Source: Stomoxys calcitrans (lineage: Eukaryota > Arthropoda > Insecta > Diptera > Muscidae). From it: a stretch of 64,000 nucleotides of DNA. The notes beneath the pieces are model-generated. The model was not told where the DNA came from. It saw nothing but the letters and a program-made list of their open reading frames with translations, and did not search any database. Location: positions 1,798,001 to 1,862,000 of the forward strand of contig NC_081556.1 of the NCBI RefSeq assembly GCF_963082655.1. Reading direction: 5' to 3'. This document shows positions 45,725-58,215 of this stretch, one piece after another. Position 1 is the stretch's first letter. The number at the start of each line of letters is the position of its first letter. The position numbers and the translations under genes were made by a program.

Positions 45725-45885
45725 ATTTAGTTCGGCTGGGTCAAACTTTGGATACCAACCACCTCGGGTATATAAGTAAAATGCCTTTCGTCGTAATCCG
45801 GTGGAAAAAAGGATAATTTATGAACCATCGAAATATGTTCCAATTTGGAGCAATCCGTTCCCATTTGGACCAATTTTGCCATCCT
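45725..45885. repeat. Second-family hairpin-end repeat fragment
   Basis: TTCGGCTGGGTCAAACTTTGG with ACCAACCACCTCGGGTATAT parallels 10066 and 13142. It leads directly into LINE-B. Confidence 0.55.
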
Positions 45886-46514
45886 CAGAGAAGGCGTTAA
45901 TCTCCTTTTTACACTGCTAGACTATTCGTGACCTTACCGTCCTGGTTGTTATTGCCCTTATGGCCATTTTAGACCCCCAGGCCCACTCTGTCCTCTAAAT
46001 TTGGTCCATCCGTGTAACATGATCTTTCAGATGGCAATACTAGGGTTCCGTCAATTCAAGACTATGCCGATGGCAGCAGTGCCTCGCACTCGACTTCAAG
46101 GTTCATCTCAGGTATCTGATCGGATACCTCTTCCCCTTCTTTCAGGGTTTCTATCGTCGCCTTGGTTATACCTCGATGGTATGAGCTGCTCCCATCTTCA
46201 ATCCATTCTCTCATCGCCTTAAGTCTCATAGACGTAGTGGCTGTCTCACACTTGTATGTCAATCGGTCGAATATCCAGAATAGTCTCCAGTGCTCTAGTG
46301 GGCGTAGTCCTCATTGCTTCGTCTACGTCAAGACAACATGTTCTCTGAACCTGTTGTATGGTCCTTATGTTGTACTTTTTCTCCATCGCAGTCCACCAAT
46401 CTACTAAGGCGTAAGTAAGTATTGATATAAGCATGCTCCTGTAGAGCCAGTGGACTATCCTCCTTGAAAACACTCGAAACCAGACGCGATATTTAAGGCC
46501 TCGAGCGGACGTTT
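45886..46514 (-). pseudogene. LINE-B fragment: RT connection and partial RNase H
   Basis: Reverse-strand text contains VWFRVFSRRIVHWLYRSML, TYALVDWWTAMEKKYN and VQRTCCLDVDEAMRTTPTRA, the block between RT and RNase H. It is followed leftward by sequence matching 13840-14220, with an internal deletion of the piece around the FTD motif. It is inserted in or joined to a foldback element half at 46515. Confidence 0.8.
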
Positions 46515-46776
46515 TGTAGGGATTTTCGAGCATTATCCCGCAAAAAAAGAAATTTGGAAATAGAACCACAAATGAATTATCAAAATGCCAGGGTGACCAA
46601 CTTGAGAGCCTGCCAAAAGACGCCCGGACCACATAGAGCCTTGAAATTTTGCGCATTATCTTGTTTAAAGCTCAGTTCTCAGCTTATTCAAAATTTGCCA
46701 AAAAGTTATCTCTATCCCTTTTCAAACGGCAGATGCTTTATTAGTTTTTTGTCGATTTATCCCACAGTGCGTCATG
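46515..46776. mobile_element. Right half of foldback element
   Basis: AGAACCACAAATGAATTATC, GCCCGGACCACATAGAGCC and the end TCGATTTATCCCACAGTGCG match the right half of the 21380-22112 element. The left half is absent. Confidence 0.7.
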
Positions 46777-46809
46777 TCACATGCGGTTCAAGCCCTTTTG
46801 TTTAAACCC

Positions 46810-47630
46810 TCCCCCTTACTCCAATTTTAAAAACGCCAGCTTTCGAAGATGGATAGATTTTGCATGCCGCCTTATGGCAATCCATAACACGTAATTGGTG
46901 TACAACTTTGGCGTCAATAATCTGGGGGGACGCCCCACCCCAAAACCCATCCAAACGGACATCTTTTCCGATTGCAACAATATGGGTATCAAATGAAAAG
47001 TATTTAAGAGCAAAGTAAAACTTGATATAAAAATGTTACACCAAGCAGCGGGGGCCACTCCACCCTTAAATGGAAACCAAGAAAATGGAGTACGAATGTG
47101 GAATAAGAATTTACTCAAATGTGTACGGGACTTCCGGAATCCCAAAACCCCCCCAAAATGGGCATGTAAGCGCAACATCACAAAATGGGTATCATATATA
47201 CGGTCTTGGGGAGTAGAATATGAATCTGGTATACAAATTTAGAACAATGAGCCTGGGGACCGCCTACTCAGTACCCTTCAATACGACATGTATACCGATC
47301 TGGATCAGGTCCAGACCGATCAGGTCTGGAACAGTAGAATACGCATCCGAAAATAATATAAGGATCCAAGTATATGAGTCATGGCCAGCCCTTTAACAGG
47401 ACATGTAGATCGCGATGATAAAGGACTCAAACAAAAGGTCTTTGACAGTAGAGTAATCATTTGTTATTATCATTTGGGTCCAAGTGTCGGGGGGACTGAC
47501 CCCCTGCTCCCAATAAAATCAACACCAAACTGTAATGTTGACGCACCGGGGCCATATTGTACTCAAATCCAAGGAAAGCCGTTTGGGGCCACCTACCCAA
47601 AAAAAAAAGAAAAAAAGGGAAATTAAAAAA
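46810..47630 (+). repeat. Array family 2, second locus
   Basis: ATCAAATGAAAAGTATTTAAGAG, CAATATGGGTATC and CCCAAAACCCCCCCAAAATG modules match 29590-30560. The units are more decayed and the spacing irregular. Confidence 0.65.
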
Positions 47631-49088
47631 GAAAATGCATGATGGCCGTTCGGTATAGAGTTCGACACCAATAGAGGATCTTTGTGGTAGAGTATAATTT
47701 TTGCCCTAATTTGCAGTTGACATAGGAAGGATTTGCGCATCTTTGAAAATGTTGTATCCCATATAGTAGCTTTGTAATACGATTTTGAAATTGGGGATCC
47801 GAAATAGGCCTATCGCCCTGAATATCTTTATCGTCACCTCCAAAAGACTTAGAGAAAAATCCATTTTGAAAAAGACATTTTAGTGTGGATCTGAAATGGG
47901 CCCATAGCCCTAACTATCTTGATATTAATATTTTCAAAAAGTCATTTTAGGGTGTAGCAAAGCGCACCGGATCGACTGGTAAATATATAAAATTTTAAGT
48001 TCCGGTTTATACTACAAACACTACAGTTGTACTATTTTTGTTTTCATTTCTGTGATTTCTTAATGCGTTTTCTTATTGGGTAGAATGAAGTTTAAGCATT
48101 CAACGATGCTGGCACATGTGATTGTTAACTTAGATTTATAGCCCAAATATAACACCTACGACAACACCACCTACTTAACTCACCGCACCAATTCATTAGC
48201 AATCAAAGCGGATTCTAGGAAAGCGAAAACTGCTGAAAATATCGTTTGGGCATGAATTTTTATTGGTGTTTGTTTCTGTTTCTTGTATATTTTTCCTTGC
48301 ACAAATCTTGCTTAAGTGGAGAAGGTAAAGAACAATGAAGACGGCAGGCAGAAGGGCAGGCTCATATGCTTGATAACCTTAAAAGATTTTGGGTTTAACA
48401 AAATGCGGTACTTAATGTTAGTGTTATACGTTGTTAGACGACTATTTCGTTAGTCCTTGTATTTACTTGTTGTTTGCTCACCTCTTGTTAGGCTTAAGTA
48501 TGTGTGGTAAAGGCTGTTTAGAGTGTGTGAGAGAGGGAGAGAGAGAGAGAGGAATAAAACCAAATTGTATTTACTGTTATTTAGATTACATTGTTGTTAT
48601 GCTTTCCGCATCATAGCGAAGGTGTACACACACATACTCGCATAGCTTGTTGCTTGTTGTATGCCATATACATACTGGCATGTTGCTGTAGTTGTTTTTT
48701 CGCTTGACTCTCTCCAAATGTTTGGCAATTTTGAACTGCAGCCAATTTGAAAGTGTCATATTAAAATTGGGCCAAACACATGTCACATGGCTGTGTCGTT
48801 TGAATTATGTCGCGCTAGTTCTTGTTCGGGAGTAAAATGTCTAACATTAGGAAGCAGTGACAGCACGTATTATGCAACATAGTTAGGGTTTAATGCGAAA
48901 AAGTACTTGTGACATGAGTTTAGCTTAAATTTTTGGCATGTTTTGGAATGTTGTAAAAATGAAGAAAAAACTGAATTGAATTAAGAACATGCAAAAAATT
49001 TGCTCACAAGTTAATGTTAGAAATAAATAAATTTGGTCATAAGTTAATGTTAGATATACAAAATAGTTGCACCCTTTATGCTTATTGA
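47631..49088 (+). other. Intronic DNA, no gene seen
   Basis: Contains repeated GGATC(C/T)GAAAT..GCCC modules at 47795-47910 (two units about 95 bp apart), and GA repeats at 48527-48551. No exon supported. Confidence 0.5.
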
Positions 49089-49089
49089 A

Positions 49090-50042
49090 TTGTAAAACTC
49101 ATTTAAAAAACGAAAAAAGCGTTGTGCAAAATTCTGGCAAGATTGGTCAGTAAATGAGCTTGCTGTGAACCGATTTCTATGAAATTCACCATTAATGTTG
49201 AGAGTGTGAGTGCTATATTTCGAGAGAATCGGTTAACAAATGAGCACTTTACTGCAATATTTCTCAATATCGGACGAACATATATATGGGAGCTATATCT
49301 AAATCTGAACCGATTTTGAGCAAACTTCTCAGATATTGTGGTAGTGGTCGAGGAGAGCGTTGTGCAAAATGTTGGCAAGATTGATTAATAAATGCGCTTG
49401 CAGTGGCTCTAGGAGTGAAAATCGGGCGATATGTTTATATGACAGCTTTATCTAAATCTGGACCGATCTCTATGAAATTTACCAGTAATCTCAAAAGTCA
49501 AAAGAAATTCTTTCTTACCAAATTTCAACAGAATCAGTTAACATATGACCATTTGATTGCATTGTTCCTGCAAATCGGACGAACATATATATTTGAGTTA
49601 TATCCAAATCTGAATCCATTTCTATGAAATTCACCAGTAATGCCTGAAGTCGTAAGAAAATCCATCCTGTCAAAAGTCGAGAGAATCGGTTAACAAATGA
49701 CCATTTTATTGGAGTATTTCTGTAGATCGCACGAACATATATATGGCAGCTATATCCAAATCTGAACCGATTTTTTCCAATTTCAAGAGGCTTTGTCTCT
49801 AGGCCGAAAAACATGCCCGTTCCAAAATTGAAGACGATCGGGTGAAAATTGCGACCTGTAGTTTGTACACAAATTAACATGGACAGGCAGGCAGACAGGC
49901 GGACATGGCTAAATCGAATCAGAAAGTGATTCTGAGTCGATCGGTATGCTTATCAATGGGTCTATCTCTCTTCCTTTTGAGTGTTACAAACAAATGGACT
50001 AAGTTATAATACCCTGTACCAGAGTAGTGGTGTAGGGTATAA
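49090..50042 (-). mobile_element. DINE-like element, third family, ~153-bp units
   Basis: Units with ATATGGCAGCTATATCCAAATC lie at about 49279, 49433, 49584 and 49738 (spacings 154, 151, 154 bp). The right end has CAGGCAGACAGGCGGACATGG, TGAGTCGATCGGTATGC and TACCCTGTACCAGAGTAGTGGTGTAGGGTATA, the latter an imperfect inverted terminus. The organisation equals the 1320-2857 element but the sequence has diverged. Confidence 0.75.
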
Positions 50043-50989
50043 TAATTATGCAAAGACTCAAAAACAATCGGATTTAATCCACAACAAAATATGGTTATGG
50101 TTAGCAAGTTCCATATCATAAATAGCAGGCCAAAGATTGGCAGATAAATTTCAGTAATCATCATCCATCAGAAATGAGATATCACTGCTCGAAGATATAT
50201 TTGATGTTAACGCCGTGATTCAAACTCAGGCTTTCAGCACCAACCATGGAAGAAATGAAATCTAAAATAGCCGTTTAAATTTTCTAAGGACTTTGCTATA
50301 TCAATATTTTCTAAAATTCAGAAATCAGAAACCCTGCTTGTGTAAAATGTTGTATGACTTCGCCTAAACTCATCCCTGGTTTATTACTTCTTCTTGCCAA
50401 TATGCATTCCCCATTCCTACATTTTAATACGAAATGTTTTTATTTTTTAACCTAAAACCTTAGAAATAAAATTTTCTTTTATCATTGGCCACCAAAAATT
50501 GTTATGACATTTTCATGGTTCCTATGGCCACTGACTGACTACGTTTTACGGCCTACAACATTCTGTTTCCGAAATTCATATTCAAACGTCGAACAACGAA
50601 CCTCTCGTCCGTATATCACAATTGTGATTATCAAAATATTTTCATCATAAATGTCTACATTTGAGTGGGTCGGCCGAATGTATCTGCTGGGGAAATTTTG
50701 AATAGGCATAATGTTTTTATGATGCCATAATAAAAACCAGTCACAGAGACCAGGGGTGAGTGGAAAGAGGGGGGAAAAAAAGAGAGAAGGCATAAAATAA
50801 AATCGCATTTTATTTTCAGGTTTATGATGAAAACAAAAATAATATGAATATGTCCAATGGAAATATGGAAAATAATAAAAATAACGCCAAAAGTAGCTAC
50901 AATGAAACACAGTGTTTCAATGCAAAGAAATGAAAAGGATGTACATGCTCCCACAAAGGATCAAAATAGGAAGCAGTCTAGTATGACAG
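50043..50989 (+). other. Intronic DNA, no gene seen
   Basis: Single-copy-looking AT-rich DNA; reverse-strand ORFs at 50539-50954 are Phe/Ile-rich by composition and show no domain. Confidence 0.5.
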
Positions 50990-52070
50990 ATTTTCAACAA
51001 GTAAACGTATGCTAAGTTTGGCCACTCCGAATCGGATATTACCAAGAAAAATTAATTTTCTCGGTAAGGCATGGTTCGGTCGACTGGCCAATCAATTACA
51101 AACCGGTGGTGAGTTCCTGGCAAGTCGTCTATTCCTGGTGAACATTCTAACGTCAGGGATAAGAAGACGTATATCCCTGGAACACACGCCAGGAAAATAA
51201 CGATAGAGCAATACAACTATACACAAATTCCAACGATGTTCAAGAAAGGCAATAGAGTTAGACACTCTACTGTCCCCAATCAACACCATTGCTCTCCGTT
51301 GAACCCGGTCAAGTAGTTCCAAGAATGATTTTAGAGCTCCTGCCCATATATGAGAGTTATATTCCATCCTCGGCATCATGTGGGTAGTATAGAATTGAGA
51401 AGATCAGAAGTGAAAATATTTTTGCACCGCTTAAGAAAGCCTAAACACTTGAATGCTTCTTTCGACACTTCGAACACGTATTTTGACCAACGGACATTAC
51501 GATACAATTTAATGTAATGTTCATGCCCAGAACATCAAGAACATCTGACTGCTTAATATCTATATCGTCGATAGATATTGACGATTGTAGTGGGTCAATG
51601 AATCGCTTGTGAGACAAGAAAGTGTACTGCGTCTTCTGTGCGTTACAGTCTACTCTGTTCATTCTACACCCACTCGGAAATGGCCAACAAATCCTGGGAG
51701 AGCGTCTCATCCATAATGCGCCTCATGTTCACAATTTCTTGAGGACTGGGCCTATGGTCGAATGAATATGAATGACACAGACTACTGTCATCGGCAAATG
51801 AGTAGAAGTCTGGATTGGAAGTCTGACCCAACAGATCGTCAATGAAAATAAGAAAAAGGGAAGGGGAAAGGACAGAGCATTGTGGCACACCTGCGGTCAA
51901 TGTATACTCATCGGATGGGAACCCATCTACAACAACGCGATCTCTGAGAAAGCTCGACATAAATCGAACAAAGTTATTACCGATTGTTTTTGTCAGATTG
52001 TTAGACAGTGGAAGAAGCTATACAACATCATAGCTTTACTGAACGCCTTTCGGAAACAACTTTAAACAGA
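50990..52070 (-). pseudogene. LINE-D non-LTR retrotransposon, RT palm to 3' end
   Basis: Reading leftward: FLRDRVVVDGFPSDEYTLTA then GVPQCSVLSPSLFLIFIDDL (normally GVPQGS, so a Gly-to-Cys change), and an intact catalytic FADD in YSFADDSSLCHSYSFD. After a frameshift come the thumb region (LSHKRFIDPLQSSISIDDID) and the C-terminal block (MEYNSHIWAGALKSFLELLD, DRVQRRAMVLIGD). The 3' end is near 50990. Upstream RT motifs, endonuclease and ORF1 are missing. No RNase H is seen, which sets it apart from LINE-B and LINE-C. Confidence 0.86.
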
Positions 52071-52490
52071 CAACACTTAATGAAATGTTCATGAAGACTT
52101 TTCAATGATGTTACATTAGTCATTTTGTGTTTTTCCTTGAAACACTGTGCAGGCATCTGGCTACAATGACTTTGTATACGAGTACTATATGAAGTAACGC
52201 TTCATAATTTTATTGATTTGTTATGTGGAAATGATGATAATGCCATCATCGTATGCGAATGGTTCTTTAAAAGCCATGGACATTGCCGTTATTCTAAAAT
52301 TGATAAGCAACATGAATATCGTATAGAAAATCGAGCTGTGCATTTAAAGTATTTAACCATAATGAAGTACATTTAATTCTGTTTTACGTTGGTTGAGCAT
52401 AATAATTTTTCGGAAATATAGAGTTATGGGGGAAACTATGAATCTAAGGAGCTAAAACCTGTTAGGAAGTTCCATGATTTGTACTAAAAA
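52071..52490 (+). other. Intronic DNA, no gene seen
   Basis: No repeat or exon recognised. Confidence 0.5.
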
Positions 52491-52494
52491 TTGG

Positions 52495-53062
52495 CTTCGT
52501 ACTGACGGGGCTGAATTTTGGGTACACCATAAGGATAGGTCAATTTGCAAGGGCCAAAAAATACTCACCAAGCGGTTATCAAAGTTGTAATCTATGATAA
52601 ATTCTAAAATCGAGATATCGGGTTATATGGGAGCTATATCAGGTTATAAACCGATTTCAGCCAAATAAGGAAACAATTGCGATTTCCTGGGGCTCAAATC
52701 GAGAGATCGGGTTATGTGGAAGACATATCAGGATATAGACCGATTTCAACCGTACTTAGCACGATTATTGGACGTCGTAACCGTCGAAATTGAGAGATCT
52801 GAACCGATATGGCCCATTTGCAATCCCCAGCAACCTACATCAATAAGATGTTTCTGTGCAAAATTTTAAGCGGCTAGAGTTATGCGTTCGACCGCTATCG
52901 TGATTTCGACAGACATACGGACGGACATGGCTAGATCGATTCAAAATGTCCAGACGATTAAGAATTTATATACTTTATGTGGTCACAGATTAATATTTAT
53001 AGGTATTACAAACGGAATGACTAGGTAAGTATGCCCCCCATCCTATGGTGGTGGGTATACAA
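52495..53062 (-). mobile_element. DINE-like element, 5' half in reverse
   Basis: Units GGGTTATATGGGAGCTATATC (52620) and GGGTTATGTGGAAGACATATC (52711), then AATCCCCAGCAACCTACATC, GACATACGGACGGACATGGC, and the terminus CCCATCCTATGGTGGTGGGTATA (about 53038-53060). Confidence 0.78.
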
Positions 53063-53065
53063 AGA

Positions 53066-53220
53066 GTACGGCACGCAGTTCGGACTAGGATATAAAAAGG
53101 AGCTTCCTCATCATTGAGCTTAAAATTGAATCGGGCTGCGCTCATTGATATGTGAGAAGTATGTTTCTGTTTCTGTTTCTTAATGGAATATTCATGGGCA
53201 AATTTGTATTCCATATAGTC
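53066..53220 (+). mobile_element. SINE tail, 5' truncated
   Basis: TACGGCACGCAGTTCGGACT, ATATAAAAAGGAGC and GGGCTGCGCTCATTGATATG match the second half of the SINE at 53280; CTGTTTCTGTTTCTTAATGG shows a short slippage. Confidence 0.78.
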
Positions 53221-53279
53221 TTTGTTCATTATTCTGTGGAAAATAAAAATTATTACCAGAAGGTGCATGCATAGTCCAT

Positions 53280-53580
53280 GGAGGCCACCGTAGCGCAGAT
53301 GTTAGCATGTCCGCCCATGACGCTGAACACTTGGGTTCGAATCCTGGCAGAACCATCAGAAAAAATTTTCAGCGGTGGTTTTCCCTTCCTAATGCTGGCA
53401 ACATTTGTGAGGTACTATGTCATGTAAAACTTCTCTCCAAAGAGCTGTCATATCGCGGCACGACGTTCGGACTCGGCTATAAAAAGGAGGCCACTTATCA
53501 TTGGACTGCACTCATTGATATGTGAGAAGTTCTCCCCTGTTCCTTAGTGGAATGTTCATGAGCAAAATTTGCAATATTTT
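53280..53580 (+). mobile_element. tRNA-derived SINE, full length
   Basis: It has a box A-like TAGCGCAGATG (53291-53301) and box B GGTTCGAATCC (53334-53344), spaced as in a tRNA gene, followed by a non-tRNA body (GACTCGGCTATAAAAAGGAG) and a tail with GGAATGTTCATGAGCAAAATT. It is the best reference copy in the window. A CCTAACCTAA motif follows at 53603. Confidence 0.9.
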
Positions 53581-53688
53581 GCATGTCCATACTTGCATCT
53601 AACCTAACCTAAATAACTTCGATTATGAAAAAGGAGGTACACGTGGGGGAAACACTGCAATTTTACCCATACTCTACTCTCAAATATT

Positions 53689-53921
53689 GGGTTGCCCAAA
53701 AAGTAATTGCGGATTTTTTAAAAGAAAGCAAATGCATTTTTAATGAAACTTAGAATGAACTTTAATCAAATATACTTTTTTTACACTTTTTTCTAAAGCA
53801 AGCTAAAAGTAACAGCTGATAACTGACAGAAGAAAGGATGCAATTACAGAGTCACAAGCTGTGAAAAAATTTGACACCGCCTACTATATGAAAAATCCGC
53901 AATTACTTTTTGGGCAACCAA
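53689..53921 (+). mobile_element. 233-bp mariner-type MITE, second copy
   Basis: It has the same ends as the 11340 copy (TTGGGTTGCCCAAAAAGTAA) and is flanked by TA (53687-53688, 53922-53923). The right end has lost one C (CAACCAA). It is otherwise nearly identical to the 236-bp copy. Confidence 0.92.
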
Positions 53922-53923
53922 TA

Positions 53924-54440
53924 GTTTTCATGTGAGCCCCATAATGCCATTGTCGGTAAATATGTCCGATTTGGTGAGTGTTTTGAAGGTGATTCAATTT
54001 CTCTTTTCCCTAATAAATTTTGTAGAGGCATTTCTGCAGTAAAAATCCGGTAGGTGAATTATGCCTTCTATTTAATCACACTTAGTCCTAGAGTAATAGT
54101 CAGCGTTCAACAAAGGTATATTCGTTTTTTCAAAAAAAAAAAAATATTTTAAAGCTACTCATGAAATTTCCCCTAGAAAATCTAAAATTTTCACTTTTTT
54201 CCCCATCAAAATCCTTGTATCTCAAATGAGGAAATCTTTTCCCCGATCATGAAAAAAGTTCCAGTTTGGGGAAATTTTTCGCCTGTCATCTTTTTTCCAA
54301 GTTGGTACATAAAATTTATGTAAAACTTCATTTTAGAGGAATGATGTCAAAAGAAGAAATATTCTGCAATAAATTTCACTATAAGTTTCAAAATAAACTA
54401 TATTGGTAGATATAACAGATTTTGAGAAAATTATAGAATA
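53924..54440 (+). other. Non-coding DNA, no gene seen
   Basis: AT-rich with TTTTCCCC words; no repeat family recognised. Confidence 0.5.
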
Positions 54441-54444
54441 CATG

Positions 54445-55260
54445 GCATAAAACTGGTGGTGGTGGACCCTCCCCTTACCCCAATTTTCAGATCACCGAGA
54501 TGGGTGGAGCGATTTAAGTTTTGTTTGTTTTCTTATAATGAACAAAAACTAAAAAATTAAGATCCAAATTTTGTGTCGGGTGCCTAAGGGGAGCGCCCCA
54601 CCCCAAAAGCCACGAAATATATATATATATATTGAGCAATCATGACATTACGGGATTCAAATGAAAGGTATTTAAGAGTAGAAAACAATCAAGTACCCCC
54701 CAATTTGGGGAATAAGTGTTTGGGAAATCGGACGTATTTACCGACCATGGCAATATGGGGTCAAATGAAAGGTATTTGGCAGTAGAGCATGAAATTGATA
54801 TTCCACCTCAACTCTCAAATACTATTCAAACAGAACATATTTACTGACCATGACAATATGGGACTTAAATGAAAGATATTTCAGAGTAGAACACACATAT
54901 TAGAATTTTTCAGGGCCAAGACTCTATTTGGCCGCCCCACTTCCTTAACACCCCCCAAACCGTACATATATGCCGACTACGGCTATATGGGAGTAGAGCA
55001 CGAGTTTGATATCATTATTCCTGACTTAGTGTGTAGGAGCCGCCCCAATACGATAACACCCACCAAATAGAACGTATTTTATGGCCTTCACATTATGGGG
55101 CTCAGATAGAAACGTGCTTTAGCATGATGCTGATATTATTTCAGGGTCCGTCCCCTAAACTCCCTTCAAACCGGCCATATTTGTGTACTATGGAAATAAG
55201 GGACTCAAATAATAGGTATTTGATAGTAGAAGACTAATTTGATATCCAATTTTGAGAGAT
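54445..55260 (+). repeat. Array family 2, third locus (~100-105-bp units)
   Basis: AAATGAAAGGTATTTAAGAG (54659), AAATGAAAGGTATTTGGCAG (about 54762), AAATGAAAGATATTTCAGAG (about 54865) and GGTATTTGATAGTAG (55217), with GACCATGGCAATATGGGG modules between. An (AT)n run lies at 54619-54632. Confidence 0.75.
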
Positions 55261-58215
55261 ATAGATACAACATCGAAATTCACTTTCTATTTTAATTTAT
55301 TTTGCATTTTTTCCGAGTAGTTTTCAACGAAACTAAAACTCTTTGTTCTAGACCACATACCGGTTTATCCAACATACACTTTATTCTTTTTTATTTATAA
55401 CTAAAACTCTTTTAAAAAAATGTACTACAATACCCAATTGTGTGTATTATTTAAGAACTTTTTCCACTTTTCCATACCTGTTTGTTGTGCTTGCAACTCT
55501 ATTTGATAGTTGTTGTCAAACATCGGAGCATATTAACAATTTTCACATGTAAAGATTTATAGCTTTTAGAATTTGTTGTTTGTCCCACAAACAAACAAAC
55601 AAACAAAAAAAAAACAAAAGTTTCAGTGCTATAATTTGATTTTGATTAAAATTGGAAATCAACATGAAATAATTCATTGGTTGGTGTGCATTCAAATGTT
55701 TTTCATTAGCCCAATGCAGCTTAGCTGCGGTGGAATTGTGGTGATGCAAAAATAATTGGATTTGGTTCATAGTTGTTGTTGGCATTTAATTTTCATACAG
55801 ATAACAATAAACCAAATAAATCACTTTAGGGATTACCAGACTATCAATTTTAGGGAAGTGCCGAAAGAGGGAGAGAGAGAGAGAGGCATCATTTTATTAG
55901 CCGAAATGTGATTTGCCATTCTTAAATTTCTATTTATTTGTATGCAATGAACAATGAACTTTAAATTCAATTGAATGGCTGACTGGCTTTGGAGTAGCTT
56001 TGTGGCACAAGACGCCCCTTAATGGATTCTTTGCCTGATGGAATATGTTTTCGGTATTTTGTTATTGTTGTTGCTGCTGCTTTCTTCGGGTTTCAGGTTC
56101 ATTTTTGGGTATCATTTTTTATGACCCCATACTCCTCTCTCTCTGCTGCTGGGATGTTTCAGTGCCTTTTTTTCTCTGCTTGGGTTTTTATTCATGTTTC
56201 TGTTGTTCATCTGCTGGTGAATAATTTACTTAACATGTTGCTTGTGGAGAAATATTACAAGATTTCATATTTCATATCCAACATTTCACCTACTCGCCTG
56301 CCATCCTCACCCCATCAAGCCCACATAAGGGGCCGCCCTGCAGATTTTCAAGAATAAATATGGGAGGACTCAGCTGCTGCCAATTTTCAGTAATGCCTTC
56401 ATTCCCAGTCCATTTAGTGGGGCGTTTATATAACAGACAAGGGCCAACGACGGGGGGAAGAAGAATGTAGGTGGTAGACAGTATCAACAGCCCCATAAGA
56501 TGCTTTACCACTGCCAAGAGCAGTACATAAAAAGACGCTATGCCTAAAAGCTGGAAAATGTTCACTCTCAGTTACATTGGGGCGCACAACCACACACACA
56601 CCCACACACAGCCGAGCCCTTATACTCTTACACCTACAAAAGTAGCAAGCCCAGCAGAGGATTTCACACAAACAGCTGTCAAAAGAAATCATGTAAAAAA
56701 TTGATGAAAAATATGTTACATATGAAACCATTAAAGATAATTGAACAGCCATTGGAACCCATAAAATCTTGCCACCGACAACTGTAATGCTGGTATCTAT
56801 CTGCCTGTTTCGTCTGTCTGTCTGTCCCTCCGTCTTGCCGTCTATTCGTGTCTCAGCCGCCTCTTTGCCCTGGCCCCAAATTCCTGTTCCTTAGCTAGCT
56901 CTTCTTGTTAATGGTGATTTAAAGTGCATTTTAAATTTGAAGTAAAGCTGTTTTTTTCTGTTCGTTCCGTTTTGCGGCAACAAAATTAAGGCACGACATG
57001 GCTTTTCTATTAAATATTTAGGCTGAAATGGTGTTTAAGTAGATGTTATGGGTTTTGTGTTAACTTGCTTTGCTTAGTGGCTCCTCCATTTGCCTTCTCC
57101 ATTGGTGTGTTGTGATGTGCCAAGGATTTGCACAAACTTTGCCAGCAAGTCTTTAGAAACTGAAACTTTGGCATTGGGAATCATCATTAATATTCAAATA
57201 ACGTTGGCTCACAATCTTTCAATTACCAATGCCACGTACTTGCCCTGGCTTGCCAATGTCGTGGTAGGTTATATACACACACACACGCACACACATTCAC
57301 ACGCCGTCATTCTAGTCCCAATATGTGTATGACACTCGCATGCAGGCGCTGTCACACGACATGAACGCATGTTTGCGTGTATTTCAAATGTGTATTTGCT
57401 AATGCGTAATGTGTGTGTGTGTGTGTGTGACAATTTAGAGCATCCTCACTCTTTGGTTTATGTGTGTTTTTTTTTTGGCTTACACGCTTGCAGCGTGCCC
57501 CTGCCATCGATGAGGGCTCATTCATCATATTTTGTGTGGTGTTGTGGGAATGGCTATGTTCATTGAGATTGAACTTTCTGACATCACAGATACACAGATC
57601 TCCCAACACCATCAAAGTCATCGACGTTATTTGCATTGGTTGTGTCCATGGCCTATTGTCCCTGACAGCTCTTGCGATTCCTTCAGGGCTCTTGCGTGAC
57701 TCCATCATTGCAAAGAAATTAACTGTAGTTGACATGACCGCAGCATCCAATGATTAGGGTCCAAAGATAATGTCCTAAATTAGTGAAAATGGAATTCTCA
57801 TCACACACAGATGCAGACACGAAGTTACAGGCGAATAATAGCGAAGCATTTCAGGTGCAGAAATTTATTCAAACTTAATGAGTTTTGAGAATTGCCTTGT
57901 CCCAAAAGTTAAAGGGAACTGGTAAAGCTAGTGGGCGACTAGTGGCTGCCGAACCAAAGGTCCTTTGTCGTAAATTTTACAATAAATACGGAGGAAAAAG
58001 TATCTTTAGCTTTAGAGGAATGTGTAGGAAGAAGATAATAAGAGAGAGAGAGAAATACCGTTTAATACGATTGTTGGAATCCTGAAGAGGTCAAGAGTTC
58101 AGCTGGGCAGAATCTCATAAACCCTCCACAATGGATTGCTTTGTCAAGTTCTTTGCCCTGTACTTCTTTATGGGCTTACAAAGGATAATGGATGAGAATA
58201 GCTATGCTAATGGAG
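55261..58215 (+). other. Repeat-poor intronic block, no gene supported
   Basis: Contains GA repeat 55869-55884, CA runs near 56590 and 57273-57300, GT run 57412-57430 and TCTGTC words at 56808-56830. ORFs have no domain signal. The 57464-57757 frame lacks splice-site context. Confidence 0.5.

Noticed and set aside
50539..50954. Overlapping 99-123-residue reverse ORFs rich in Phe/Ile, possible membrane protein
   Set aside because: Hydrophobicity follows from AAT/AAA-rich sequence. There is no conserved motif and no splice context, so it was left as intronic DNA.
53291..53345. tRNA gene (box A and box B present)
   Set aside because: No cloverleaf stem pairing was apparent. The same sequence with a common non-tRNA body recurs at many sites, so it is a SINE head.
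57464..57757. 97-residue ORF possibly an exon
   Set aside because: It begins within a poly-T/GTGTGT area and no acceptor/donor pair or domain supports it.
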